Shown here one piece after another: positions 12,007 through 25,600 of a DNA stretch of 64,000 bases (its first letter is position 1; every line of letters starts with the position of its first letter). Origin of the DNA: Gonium pectorale (Eukaryota > Chlorophyta > Chlorophyceae > Chlamydomonadales > Volvocaceae); the NCBI GenBank assembly GCA_001584585.1, contig LSYV01000059.1, positions 394,757 through 458,756 on the forward strand. The letters run 5' to 3'. The notes beneath the pieces were generated by a model that did no database searches, had not been told where the DNA came from, and saw nothing but the letters and a program-made list of their open reading frames with translations. The position numbers and the translations under genes are program-made.

Positions 12007-13164
12007 TCGCCTCGCACACACGCCATGTGCGGCTGCGCCTGGTATTGCCTTCCGCCCATCCTGCATGCACGACGCACGAACGCTGGGCGGGGCTCATAGG
12101 AGCTATTAAGAGCGACGGACTACGATACGGCGGCTCGATGCAGTACAAGTCGATGGGGCCATCGGGTCTGCATTTGGCTCGCGATGGGATTCAGTCGTTA
12201 CAAGGTTTGACCGCTCTTCATCTCGTTATCGAGCGAAGTTGCACCCCAGTTTGTGCGCGTACCGTTACGTTCACGCGTAACGCAATCTACCGGATTGATC
12301 CTACACTTCATGCAGGTGCGCCTCGCCCAGATAGTGCAGGGGCACAGCTACGCTCTGCCAGCCGATGTCGATAGGCAGCCTGCCTACATACCGCGCGTAC
12401 ACGGCCTGCTGTGCTCACCAGTACTTATGTATGATCCCGCATGTTCTCAGCGGGCTATCTAGCACTGCAATTGACAGCACGCGTGGAAACTAGAGCTCAT
12501 CATCAGCTATATGGGCCAGGTACGACAACACCCACCGTATTATGAAAAACAGCTAGCTAACGCTGCTGCCTAGTAACTGAAGGCGGCTATAGCTAACAAA
12601 GACCGCTGATAAAGGACATATCACTGCCCGCACCGCATTGCAAACAAAAGCGAACGAAGCGCCCCGTATTCAGCACCTCCTGCTGGAAGGGAAGACCACT
12701 CGCTTACACCCCAGCTACTCCTGGGCGGATCAGCGCACGTAGCGCACATATAAAGCAAGCCAGGGGGGCAGGCCGCCACTCGCTCACAACCAGCGGCTGC
12801 GGTAAATGGCGAAGCACCTGCGGAGCACCTTGGGATGTACGATCGATGCCGTGCCGTTCGGGCCACGGGCGAACAACGGCCGTACATGTGATCATGTACG
12901 ACGGACCGAACCTACCCTGAGTGCACACTGCGAACTAGACGATACGACGATATTATAAGCCAACGGACTCAATCTGGAGGAGCAACCAGTATGGAGGAGG
13001 AACCGATGGCATTCTAGTTGCATACACGATTTGACTGGAAGCAGGCGCGTTGCCACAGGTAGGCAGAGCGCGCAGCTGCGATCACAGAGCTACGGTAGAT
13101 GTCGTGCGTTCGGGTCTGCGCGACAGCGAGCCAAGCAAGCACGGACCCATGAAAGCCTCATGAG
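12007..13164. other. 3' flank of the giant minus-strand gene
   Basis: No exon or RNA gene is recognised. It should contain the 3' untranslated region of the gene that ends at 13165. Confidence 0.5.
12704..12708 (-). terminator. Candidate UGUAA polyadenylation signal
   Basis: TGTAA on the minus strand, about 460 bp after the stop codon at 13165. UGUAA is the usual polyadenylation motif of volvocine algae. A five-base match is weak evidence by itself. Confidence 0.3.
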
Positions 13165-13675
13165 TTAATTGGTGGCGATGTAGAGGCTGTTGGAGAAGGG
13201 CCCTCCGCAGATGAGGCCGCTGTCTCCGGTGCACGCCGTGTTGCACTGGCTGCTGGAGCCGAAGGAAGTGGCCTTGGCGAGGTCGCTCTCCAAGAAGCAG
13301 GCGTAGCCAAACTGAATTGCGTAGTAGGGGTAGCCTGATGGGCGAGGGCGGGGCGGGGGAAACATGGCAAAGGAAAGTATGGTTTCAGTGTATTAATTGA
13401 CATTTGTATCTACCACACAAGGACGGGCTAGCAGCTGGCTTAGCGGAAACACTTCTGGGAGAAATGTGCGGCGGGCTATGAACAATGACGAAAGGCGTCG
13501 GACGAGGGAGAGCAGATGGATGGCAGAGGCCAGATGGGTTAGGGCCTTGCCGAACCATGAACTCACCCCTCTGCAGCGCCGCCTTCCGGCAGCGGTCAGG
13601 GGTCATCGAGGCGCTCGACTCGGCCCAGACCGACAGGCGGCGATCCAAACTGTCCTTGAAGCACCCAATGTAACC
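13165..13675 (-). CDS. WSC module 6 (C-terminal) and stop
   Basis: Starts inside the exon 13866-13567 (GYIGCFKDSLDRRL) and ends with the exon 13334-13165 (GYPYYAIQFG, CGGPFSNSLYIATN, then TAA). WSC domains are Cys-rich putative carbohydrate-binding folds. The protein ends exactly at the end of this domain, with no membrane anchor after it. Confidence 0.85.
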
Positions 13676-16600
13676 GCTGTCGTACAGCTCGTTTGACCAG
13701 GAGCCGCCGCAGCCGCTGCCGTCGGGGCACTTGGCGTCGCAGACGGCGGCGGTGCCCTGATAGTTGTTGTTGAGGCTGCCAACACTGCCGACGCCGCCGT
13801 AGATGGCCTTGCCCTTGTCGTTGGACGCGAAGCAGGCGTCGTACTGGAGGGCGAAGTAGCGGTACCCTGCGTTCCATATGCCAAGCGACAGGCAGACGCA
13901 CATACACAGTCGAGTTCAAGCTGTATGTAGGCTCGCGCCGCACGCTGCGCGCGCAAGTACGCTGGCACGCACCGCAATCGTCCAGATGGTGCGTGGGCCA
14001 GCTCAGGGTGGCTCGACTGCACGCGCGGTTCCTCCAGCCATTAGCCATGAACCCCCGGCGGTGATGACCCTGCCCTGCCAGCAAGACGCATGCAGCAACC
14101 CACCGTTCCGTGTGGCGAGGTCCTTGCATGCGTTGACGGTCATTATTGTGCCTTGCCGCGGGGCGAGCAGCGTCATGCGCCGGTCAGGACCGTCACCAAA
14201 GCAACCAATCCTAGTAGGCGGCACTGCGCGAGGATAGGCAAGCGCCAGCGTCAGTTGGGACGTCAAGACGAAGATGTATGGGCACGCACTCGACGTGGCG
14301 AAACGGCTGCATGCATGCACTCGCTCGATGCATGCATGCACTGCTTTGCGTTATGAGACCCGGAGTTCTGTCAGGTAAGGGGTTTGGGCAAGGGGAGACC
14401 TTTTACAGGCTGCATGCGTGAATCGCGAGGGCTGCGGGGGTGCGCGCTCTAGGGGCACCGTTGGCGATTGAACGAGACGAGCTGCTGCCCAAGCGACCGC
14501 ATGAGCCGGAGCATTTGCGGTCCCCAACCGACGAACGAGCGCCCTTATCTGTTTACCCGAGAGGCTGCTGCTGGAGTTTGGTAGCGTGAGCTTGAAGGTC
14601 TGGGCGTTATTGTTCGCGTTGCATTCCCACAGCTGCAGTGCGGCGCCGACGGCGGAGCTGCCGCCAGCAATGTCCAGGCATTTGGTGGGGGCGTGCCGCG
14701 GGCTGATGCTGTAGCGGCTGGGGTTGGTTCCGACCAGCGTGAAGGTGAACCGGTCGTCGCCCGGGTACCTGCCGCAATTGTCCTGCAGAGGCGGGGCGCG
14801 TGCATGTGGCGTGCGGGGGAGGGTAGCGGAGGTCATGTCAGGCTCCCTCGGCGATGTGGCAGGTGTGAGCACCGTGCGTGGGGCAAGGTAAGCAAGTGAG
14901 TTCTGCCAGATAGACGGACACACAATCAACTCGACGGCGGAGGGATTACTGCCTTGGCCGGGGAGCGCACATACAGACACCCATTACCACCTGCATGACC
15001 CGGGCGCCATTGGCTGTTGCTTTGTCTCCCTCGACCCGCAGGCAAAAGCCCCGCGACGTAACGATGCGATAGACGCCAGTCTCGCCTGCAGCCAATGGAT
15101 CGATGGATCGAGCAAGAGCACACAGCGATCGCGGATGGGCTAGATGGACGGAACGGCGCATCCCATCCAGGTATGTATGCACGGGATGGATGCACACACA
15201 CACACACACATACACACGTGCCGCACGTCTTCCCAGCAGTGCGACTCCGCCAATGCACAGTGCGTGCCTTGTTACCAGAGCAAGTTGTGCGCAGTGGAAT
15301 TTGCGGTTGCAACCAGAGTCTGCCAGCAACCCCCGTGCCGGCACACAAGCGACAAATCAGGGGTGCATTGCGCGTCTGGAGAACAATATGGGCAGAGCGC
15401 AAGCACACATGGCCGCGACACTGGCCTTCAGGTATCTTACGGGCTCCTTCATTGCACCGCGCCGCCCGTGCTCCCCTTCCGGGGCCGAACCTCCCAGGAA
15501 CCGACACATCTCCGTGGGCAGCGCAAGGTGCACGCTACCCGCCATCAGCCATCATCATGTACCGGCCGGCCACTGGATAACGGCGGGGCCTGGCAAGTTT
15601 GGAGCCCACGCGCGCATGTCGCCCAACCCTTGTGTGCATGCGACCGCGCGATGCCGCGCCACCCCGCGCACGCACCTGCATAGCGCAGGGTGAAGTTGGC
15701 CCAAGACTGGCCGCTGCACTGCGACTGCTGGATGTAGCTCCCCAGGCTCATGCTGTCACTGATCGTCTCGAGGCAGAGGCTGCCGGAGCTGGTGCTCGTG
15801 TATATGGGAGCAGGCGCCGGTCTGATGGCAGTGATGCCAGGTTTCATCCAGTCAGGTGGGTGGGGACGAGAAGGGCGGGCGGTCGGTATGGCATATAAGA
15901 AATGTGTGATAACACGTACCCCCAGCCGGTAGGTGTGAACCACCCCATCTCCAGGCACCCCCCCACCACCAAGATTGCCCCGTCGCCGCTACGCCATGTA
16001 CAGGAGCTGCACATGCGCTCCGTGCTATGTATAGCCACCTAGATGTCAGCACCGCCAAAAGGCACTTACGGTGGCGCGCCTGCCCGATGGAGACGCGTAG
16101 TGGTGCACAGTCATACCGGCGCGCGCACAAGGGGCAGCAAGGAGGATGGGTTTTATTTTGTGTATGTCAGCGAGAGACAATCGACGGCCGACAGCCAGCG
16201 AACTGGTCCAAGCATGCAAAGACTGCGGATACCGATAATGCCCGCAAGCCGCCCGCTGCAGCTGGATGGGTAGCATGTGACACAAGACTTTAATACGGCG
16301 TATGCATGGTCGGTCAGACGGCCGGACCTCAAAGCTGATGAAGACTTCTGTTCAATTGGTAGCTCGCCCATGCAGGAAGCAGACACAGCACTCACCGTTC
16401 GTGGAGACCATGTATAGGGAGATCGCAAAGGGCCCGCCGCAGACGAACCTGCCGTCGCCTGCGCACTGGGTGCTGCACCCGGTGCTGGTGCCCAGGCCCA
16501 CCGTCTTGTCCAGGTCACTGGAGCCCCAGCACTCGTTGCCATTCTGGAGGCCGTAGTACGCATATCCTGCATGCAGCGCCAAGGCGGATGGATGCCTCCA

Positions 16601-19600
16601 CACGACCAGACACAACTAGATAGATAGGCCACACAGCGCATCCATCCGCCGTCCATACCAGCGGTGTGTGCTAGAGTGTGCACGTATCCTAGCGATGCCG
16701 AAACGTACAGAACATGGTGGCCCCCCCGCCCCCTGGCCCCCCTCGGCCCTGGCCCAAGGGTAAGGGCCATGGCTTACCCTTGGCGATGGCCAGGAAGCGG
16801 CAGCGCTCCGTGGAAATGACTGCATTGTTCTCGAGGAGCTCGGCCATGCGGCGGCTCTCAGCGTCCTTGTAGCAGCCCAGGTAACCGCTGTCGTAAATGG
16901 CGTTGGCGTACGTGCCGCCGCAGTTTGTGCCGTCCTGGCAGGCGCCAGAGCACGTGGCGACCTTGCCCTCAGACGTCTTCTGCCCGGAGCCGTAGTTTCC
17001 TCCCGGGATGCCGTACATGGCCTTGACGGGGTTGTTGGACCCGCTGCACTGGCCAGACTGCAGCCCGTAGTAGCGGTAACCTGCGACGGGCACGTTTGCG
17101 CATACACGAGGGTTCGACTCCTGGGCAAACGAAGCGTATCACAGTAAACATGAAGTGCACGTGCTAGTTAGATCAGCCGTATTTCCAGGTGTGGAGCACT
17201 GGCTGCAAGCAGCGCCTGCCGCGTACCCGGGCCCAGGTCGGGCGTGGCCCTGACATGTCACCAAGTAAAGTGACCCATGGGCCTCTCGGCGCCCCGACTC
17301 ACCCCTCCAAGTGGCCCAAGCCCTGCACATGACCGCGGTGCTGTCGGGGAAGTCGTAGATTTTATCCATGCGTCGGTCCGGGCCGTCTCCGAAGCAGCCA
17401 ACGTAGTCGGCGGGCGCTGGCGCGGGGACATATATACATGCGCAGATACACGGCACGCGGCTCGTCAGGAACCAATGTCAGTCATTCTTGGCCGTTGCAG
17501 CGTGCATTCCGCGGTCCATTGAAGCACGCTGCTGGAATGCGACAGGCACGGTGCTGGTAGTCACGCGTGTGCTCACCGTTGGACCAGAACTCGTTGGTCG
17601 TTGAGTAGACGCTGATCGCGCCGTTACCTCCGCACGCCTGCGTCTTGTCGCCCGCGCATGCCATGTTGCACTGCTCGCTAGCGCCGAAGAAGACGGCCCT
17701 GCCCAGATCGACACCGCCATAGCACCACGCTCCATAATGGACGCCAAAGTAGGGATAACCTGGAGGGCGGGACAGGCAGGCCGTCCTCAACAGTAGTGCT
17801 GATCGAGTCACCCAGGTAGGCCGTCACGTATGTACGGCGTGCACGCATACACTACTAGACGCATCTACCTTCGTACGAGACGGTTAACGGAAGTGCACAT
17901 GTATCTGGCCTGGATCTCAGCTAGCGCAGTGCCGCGGCAAGTAAAACAAGTATGCGTTGCGCGCGCCGAATGGGCATGCGCACCTACCTGCAGCCACCGC
18001 CGCCTGCCTGCAGAGCTCCGGCGTCAGGGCGCCGTTGTTGTCCAGCAGCGTGTTGGGCAGGCGTCGGGACGCGGGCGTCTCCACGAAGCAGCCCAGGTAG
18101 CCGCTGTTGAGGTCGTGCCGGCTTGCTGCGCACGTAGGAGCACACATAGAGCGAGATGGCACGGGCGAGCATGTACGGTCGCACGGTCGCGTGATGTGAC
18201 CACTCCCGATACACCAGAAGCCGACGAGCAAGCATATATAGCGAAACACACAGTGTAATGAAGGGCTACCCAACCCATTCGCGGCCGCGGCAACATACAT
18301 GGGCATGGACCAAGCATGACTCCTGGGCATGCTGCTACGGCAAGCCTTATCCAGTTCATGTGAGATCACGGGTGGGGTGTTAGGGGATACCGCCGTCGTC
18401 CGGACGGCTTTCCGAGTCCGTCTTACGGTAGCAGCTGCGATAGCCAGAGGCCTGCACGACCTCGTAGCTGGTGCCTGCGGGGCAGCTGCAGGTGTAGACG
18501 GCAGTGCCGTTCCGCACGACGTTGCAGGTGGCCTTGGGGACGCCCTGCTGTGCGCACGGGTTGCCAGCGCAGGGGTCGGCTGCGTGCACCGGGCAGGTCG
18601 GGCGGGGGCGGGGTACGCAGGCTATTCAGTGGGGAACACGCGGGCTAGAAACTAGGCCCCAAGTGAGCGTTGCTGGCCGTATGGCTACAAAGGTTCTGGG
18701 AAGGGGAAGGGAAGGGCAAACAGAGCAAAGATGAGACTTGACATAGCAGTCGCTAGATAGATTACCTGCTGTATGTTTCCCGGATCGGCCCCACTTACGG
18801 TAGCAGGTGCCGTCGTAGCTGTAGCTGCCGGCGGGGCAGTTGCACCAGTACCCGGCGGAGAAGATGGGAGTGCAGGTGGCGCCGGTGACGCCCTTGGCGG
18901 TGCACGGGTTGCCCGCGCAGCCCGACCCTACACACATACACACACACACACAGCAAGGCGCGACCCACACATGGTGGAGCGGAGCGGCGACGACGCCAGG
19001 CAAGGCTCACACAGTCAAAGCGCACATTCACTCCGCCCGGGACGGCAGATAGGCCTCAGGGCCTCGGTGTTGTGCAGTGCGCACGGCAGCACATTGGCCG
19101 CGAAAGACGGATCCTGCCCGAGTGGTGATTGCTCGCAGTGGTGCTGTTACGGTCATGCTGGGCAACGCTGGCGGCCTCCTCACTCAGCCTAGCGCACGGG
19201 CACGAACAATAGCTACTCCCGCAGCGACCGCGGTTGCCGTGCGTAGTAAATGGACACCTCGCTCAGTACCCCATGCAGGCCCATGCACAGCTCGGCATGT
19301 CGTCCTCGCTCACCAAAGGCAAGTGGGCAGGCGCTGGCGGGCACATTGTTGGCCACCGCGCATCCAGCCGAGTAGAGCTTGGTGAAGCGTACGCCCCACT
19401 GGTTGACGCACGTCCACTAGGTGTGAGGGAAGCGGGCGGGACGTGCGCGCATGTGTGACATGTGTGCGGGGGTGCGGGGGTGCCGGGGGTGCGGGGGTGC
19501 GGGGTGGGACGCTGTCAGTAACGGGGTATATCATATATACATATATGATATTATCAGGATGGCCCAGCATGAGCTGTGCGGCTACCACCGCGCTTGCCGG

Positions 19601-22600
19601 CGCGCCCGCCCGCCCTATAATGAACGGCAGCGCCAGCATGCATTCTCTGGCGTAACACTCACATCCATCTTCCCGTCCCCGTCGCAGTCCACGTAGTTGG
19701 GCGTGTCGCCGTTGGCCGCGTTGGTACACCAGTTGGTGCCGCGGTCGCAACCTGCGCCCATCGACAAGTTTATCGGGGTATGTGAAGCGCCGTTAAATGC
19801 TCGTGGACTCGCTCAGCGCATAGTTGGTTGATGCGTTGTGATTGAACCGCAACGTTTTCACCACAGTTTGGCGGGGCTAACGGATGTTTGGCGGCTGTTC
19901 GTCTGACAGACAGCTGGCGGATGGATGGCCCTTGGCATTGCCAACAATGTATGGATGGCAATTCCATCTTACGTAATGCTGCTAGGGCTCTCGCGGTCAG
20001 CCGGTCGCGTGCTCACCGGTTAGGACTGCTGGGCATGCCGACGCGGGCACCGAGGCAAATTCACGGCATCCCTTCCCGGAGAGGATGGCGTAGTTGCCGG
20101 TCGCAGTTAGGCATACGTGATCCAAAAGGCCGTCGCCGTCGCTGCAACCAATTGACGAAAGCGAGGGCGGGTGAGATAGAGGGCCCGAACACGTCCTTGC
20201 ACTGCATACATCATAACGAGCAACCCATCGCATCACACCCGCCGGAGCGGTGCGTCAGCTGGATTGCACTCATCTTACGAGTGGCCGTACTGGCACTGTG
20301 TGCGTCCGCTTTCATGCTAGGGAGGGGCGGGTTGCGGCGGCCCGCCACCTCACGACAGAAGGGAGGCACACGTACCAGTCCGTCGACCTCAGCGTGTCGT
20401 ACAGGGAGTCCCTGCACCAGCCATCCCGGCGAGGGCAGCCTGCGGGACACAGCAGGTAGGTGGGTAGGTAGGTAGGTAGGTAGGTCCACGTACGGCCTGG
20501 TCTACCTGGTCGGCTGCCAACTAACCGCCATATGCAGCGCTGTGGGCCGCCGCAAGCATTGACGCACACCAGCATCAGTTAGAAGGCAATACGTGGTGCG
20601 GCAAGCGCCTACGCATAAAGCGCAGGGCATGCATACCAGGCGCCTTGCATGTAGCCAGTTTCAACCATTTTCTACTTGAGAGCGCTTCTTACCGAATGCG
20701 CCGGGGCACATGGCCGTGTCCACTTGCTTGATCTGGCAGCCATTGCTCGAGAGCATCGCGAAGCGCTCGCCAAAGGACCCGGTGCAGGTCCACTGCGTGC
20801 ACGATATGCGCGCACACAAACAGGAGGAAGCCGAGGCCTCAGCGGTTGGTTAGTTCCAGCGAGGGATGGGATAGATCATGGGAATGGAATTGGTCGTTCC
20901 GTGATCGCTGCATGGCTCCGCCCCGCTGCCCGCACGACTCACGTCCAGCTTTCCGTCGCCGTCGCAGTCGATGTTCCTGGCCGTCAAGCCGGTGGCGGTG
21001 CACCAGTTGCCGCGGGGGCACCCTGTCGATGTCGTATCGTAACAACGGGGGTTTGTTTCAGCAGGCCGTCTTGCATGCAACAAGCAGCGCGCATTGCACG
21101 CGCGCTGAACACCTTACCGAACAGGGCGGGGCAGCCGCTTGTTGAAGTGGCGTTCACCCAGACGGATGAGCAGTTGTTGGACGACAGCATGGTCCACTTG
21201 TTGCCGTTGTCGGAGACGCAGACCCAATCCAGCCTGCAAGTATATACACGCCATGGTGCATGTGTCGAGGTGATCATGATGCGGGTTCGACCGCTGCTGC
21301 CGGGTCGTGGCAGCGCTCCGGGATGGAGAACGGTCGCGCGATGTGATAGATGACCTAGCTAGGAGACTTGGACTCACCTGCCATCGCCGTCACAGTCGAG
21401 CGATTTCGCAAAGCCGCTTTGCTGGATGCACCAGTCGGACGGCTTCTCGCAGCCTGAAAGTTCGTACGGACGGGGCCCATGGTTGTGATGCGCCGGGTGT
21501 ACGGTACGTACGGTACTTGTCTCCACGGATGACGACATGATCAGTGCGCATCATATCACGCAATGCTTCGATTCAGCCTCCTTATCTTAACTTACCAAAC
21601 ACGGCGGGGCAGGAGTTGATGGGCGCGCTGGGCCAGACGGCGGCGCAGCCCTGCCTCGATAGGATGGCGCCCCGCGCGCCGTTGTCATTGGCGCAGGTCC
21701 AGTCCATCCTGCAGGCAAGTGCCGCATACCGGGCAAGCGGTACGTATATTACAGCCCGTAATTCCTGCAAGGAAGCTGGAGACGCCTTGACGGCCTACAG
21801 CTAACGATGCAGATATGGTCTGTGCTGCTATGTAGACGACAGTTCTCTGCCCTTCGGTACGGCCCACGCATCCACCCACCTGCCGTCGCCGTCGCAGTCC
21901 AGGTTCTTGGCCACATCTCCCTCACCAACACACCAGTTAATCGGTCGGAGGCAGCCTGGCACATACATGCGTTAGTTAGGGGACGGGGTCGTTGTCACCG
22001 GGAATACAAAGTACCACTCGCTCGACTCTGCATGTGTGCACGCGGGCGCGCGAACGCAGTCGCGGCTCGCGCAAATAAACCATGTGTGCCGCATCGCACG
22101 TGTCAATCTTGACATAGTGGGCCGCCCGGCCGCAAAGCCAGCAAAGCAAGCCGCTCCACCCAAAACCCAGACCGCACCGTTGAATGCGGCAGGGCACGAG
22201 GAGATGGGCTGCAGGGGCCAAGCGCGGGCGCAGCCCTCGCTGGAGAGAATGGTTCCCCTCTGGCCCGATTCGTCCATGCACGTCCAATCCAGCCTGCGGT
22301 CGGCGTTGCGGATGTGCAACGGGATACACGCGGAAGCGCCGTTAGACAGAAGCGGGCGGCGCACCAGTAGGCACCGCCCCTGCCTGCTGGACAGGTTGGG
22401 TGCCGGGCGCGTGATAATACGCGGATCCGCATGTGATCGTCCCTCTGGGGTAGGTTCAATTCCAGGCCAGATCCGGTGCGTGCGGGATGAATGCACGCAG
22501 AAGCGCAGAATAATTCCCGCGGGGTGCATCCCGTAGGTAGACACCGAGCCGCACCTTCCGTCGCCGTCGCAGTCGATGTTGCTGGCTGTCTGAGTGATCC

Positions 22601-25600
22601 AGCACCAGTTGCCAGTCCGTGGGCAGCCTGCGGGCAGGGACCAGGTGGGCAGGGACCAGGTGGGCAGGGACCAGGTGGGCAGGGACCAGGTGGGCAGGCA
22701 GGGAGGTGACCCCAGCAGTATGCAGGATCGGATGGAGCGGGCGGCATACCGCGACGGAGGGATTAGGGCACACGCGTTTCAACTTGTTTTACGGATGGAC
22801 TGAGGTAATGGAGGGCGGGTGGCATGAGTACGCCGTGCGTGGAAACGTCGCTACGCTGCTTCCCTGGTAGCCTGGTTCCGGAATGCACGGGCGGGTCTAA
22901 CGGTATCACTGCGTATCCGCGTGCGCACCCAACGCTCCCACGCCAGCCTCCTCAATCGCTTGCCCAGTTGCCCCATCCCAAGCTGCACTGCACAGCGGCA
23001 GCTTATGCCGGGGCCCGCCGTCGGCGGGCGGGGCGGCGGCGCGCCTGCAGTTCTGACTTGGTGACTACCCACCGAAGAGGGCAGGGTCGATGCCGGCCGG
23101 AGCGTTGCTGATTGCGCAGTTGTTTGATGACAATATGACCCAGCGGTTGTTGTAGCGGTTGGAACAAGTCCACTGTTGGGGAGAGGGACATGCATTGGCA
23201 CGTGTGGGCAGGCGCCTGCCGAGTTGCATTATTGAACTGAGCGGCGCTCGGCAGTTGCCATCATGTGCCAACAGCTGCAGGTGAGCATGGGGCGTGACGA
23301 GCGCCTATCCAGCTGGGCGCGCATTCATGAAAGAGACGCAGGGCGCGACGTTTGTGCGCTCAATGAGTAGACCAGTTCGTTCCCTCACATCCAGCTTGCC
23401 ATCGCCGTCCACATCCACGTTCATAGCCGCATCGCCCCAGTATGTTGTGTTGGTGCACCAGTTGGCGGGGCGCTCGCAGCCTGCGCGCACCGTGCATGGG
23501 GGNNNNNNNNNNNNNNNNNNNNNNNNNNNNNNNNNNNNNNNNNNNNNNNNNNNNNNNNNNNNNNNNNNNNNNNNNNNNNNNNNNNNNNNNNNNNNNNNNN
23601 NNNNNNNNNNNNNNNNNNNNNNNNNNNNNNNNNNNNNNNNNNNNNNNNNNNNNNNNNNNNNNNNNNNNNNNNNNNNNNNNNNNNNNNNNNNNNNNNNNNN
23701 NNNNNNNNNNNNNNNNNNNNNNNNNNNNNNNNNNNNNNNNNNNNNNNNNNNNNNNNNNNNNNNNNNNNNNNNNNNNNNNNNNNNNNNNNNNNNNNNNNNN
23801 NNNNNNNNNNNNNNNNNNNNNNNNNNNNNNNNNNNNNNNNNNNNNNNNNNNNNNNNNNNNNNNNNNNNNNNNNNNNNNNNNNNNNNNNNNNNNNNNNNNN
23901 NNNNNNNNNNNNNNNNNNNNNNNNNNNNNNNNNNNNNNNNNNNNNNNNNNNNNNNNNNNNNNNNNNNNNNNNNNNNNNNNNNNNNNNNNNNNNNNNNNNN
24001 NNNNNNNNNNNNNNNNNNNNNNNNNNNNNNNNNNNNNNNNNNNNNNNNNNNNNNNNNNNNNNNNNNNNNNNNNNNNNNNNTACGGTCCGATCGAGCCGCT
24101 TCCTTCGGTCAGAGAGCAGCAGCGACATGCTTGTGCGGCAGCAGTGGCTTGTGGATGGTGAGATGGGGTGATCACGTATAAAAGGCGACAAATAAAGGAG
24201 CACCTGTGACGGCTGGATGCCACAGCGGCTACATACCCACCAAAGGCGGCCGGGCAGGCGGACGCCGGCGCGGTCACGGACGCGCAGTTTTGCTTGGACA
24301 GCATTGTCGCCTTGAAGCCGTCGGCGCCCATGCAGACCCAGTCCTGCTTCCCGTCACTGCATGCAGCAGCAACGAGGAATGTGGGGTCAGGAGCTTATAT
24401 GACGGCCATGGCGCCGGATTGGGTAGCTCGGGTCGGACTTGTCCAGCGCATGGCACACATCGGAATCGATCGACCAACCTCAACGCGCGAACAGGCGCGT
24501 ATGTAGGGCAATTAGAGCTGCATTATTGGCATGCAAGTGATCGGGCAACCTCTTCACTATGTACCCCTCCAGGCAGGACGCACCCATCGCAGTCCAGGGT
24601 CTTGGCCGTCCCAGTGAACGGCGGGCACCAGCCGTCTGGCCTGGCACAGCCTACGGACCAAGGAAGGTAACATGCAACAGCAAGCGGAACTTGAGCGCAC
24701 GTCTGACTCACTCCAGCTGCGCGCTTTTGTCTGCGCCGCCTCGACGCTCAGCTTCTGGTTATTACCGGCCCCTGGCCGGACGCATCTGCATCCACGCTCG
24801 CGCTCGCTCCTTCCAAACCAAGCATGCCCGGACAGACGACAAGCCAGCGCGCGCGCGCGCGCGTAGATCGCTCAGTAATGCCGTGCCAGCAGCCTCCAGA
24901 CCGGTGCGGTCTTACCTACCCGCCCCCGAAAGCAGCCACCTGCGCCATAGCTATTCTAACGGACGCAAGGTTTGCGACACCCAGTGTTACGCAGTCACAA
25001 GCAGGTGCTCCGTCAATCACGTACCTTGCTTCACGTACAAGCAGTTGTCGGTGGCCGCGGTCGGATTGCGGTCGCTAGTTGGCTTCAGCCACCCAGCGGT
25101 GAAGTCACCCTGACATGCGAGCGGGGACACGAATGAACGAACGCAGCACCCAGGCATGCATGTCAGGGCAGCTACATACGATACGTGTCGCCATCAGTAC
25201 GTTGCACCGTCATGCTCGTGCCTAATTACCAGCTGCATGCAAGTGACTGGTTACTCAGCAAGGGCGCCGCGCGCCCGCGCGGCCACAAGCGGCGCCATCG
25301 CCTTCTGCCTCTCCAGCTAGATAGGCGTCCGGGACAGACGTAAGCCCCTCCGCCTCCAGCCGCCTCCCTGGCTCTCCCTCACCTTGAACCCCAAGTTGAA
25401 TGCGCGGCACTCTGCACGCTTGTTGCACTCGACAACGGGATTGGACACCTTGTTGTAGTAGATGTTCAGCGGTCCGTCGTTGGCCGGGTACACGTCGTAG
25501 CCGGGTATGGCCGGGCAGCCTGATTGCGATTGAGCGAGCAAGACAAGTGCATTCGGGAGGTCGGGAAACTCAGCTGGCAGTCCATGATACACAGAGCGAA

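Noticed and set aside
23294..24331. Long frames crossing 23503-24080
   Set aside because: They are open only because the region is N.
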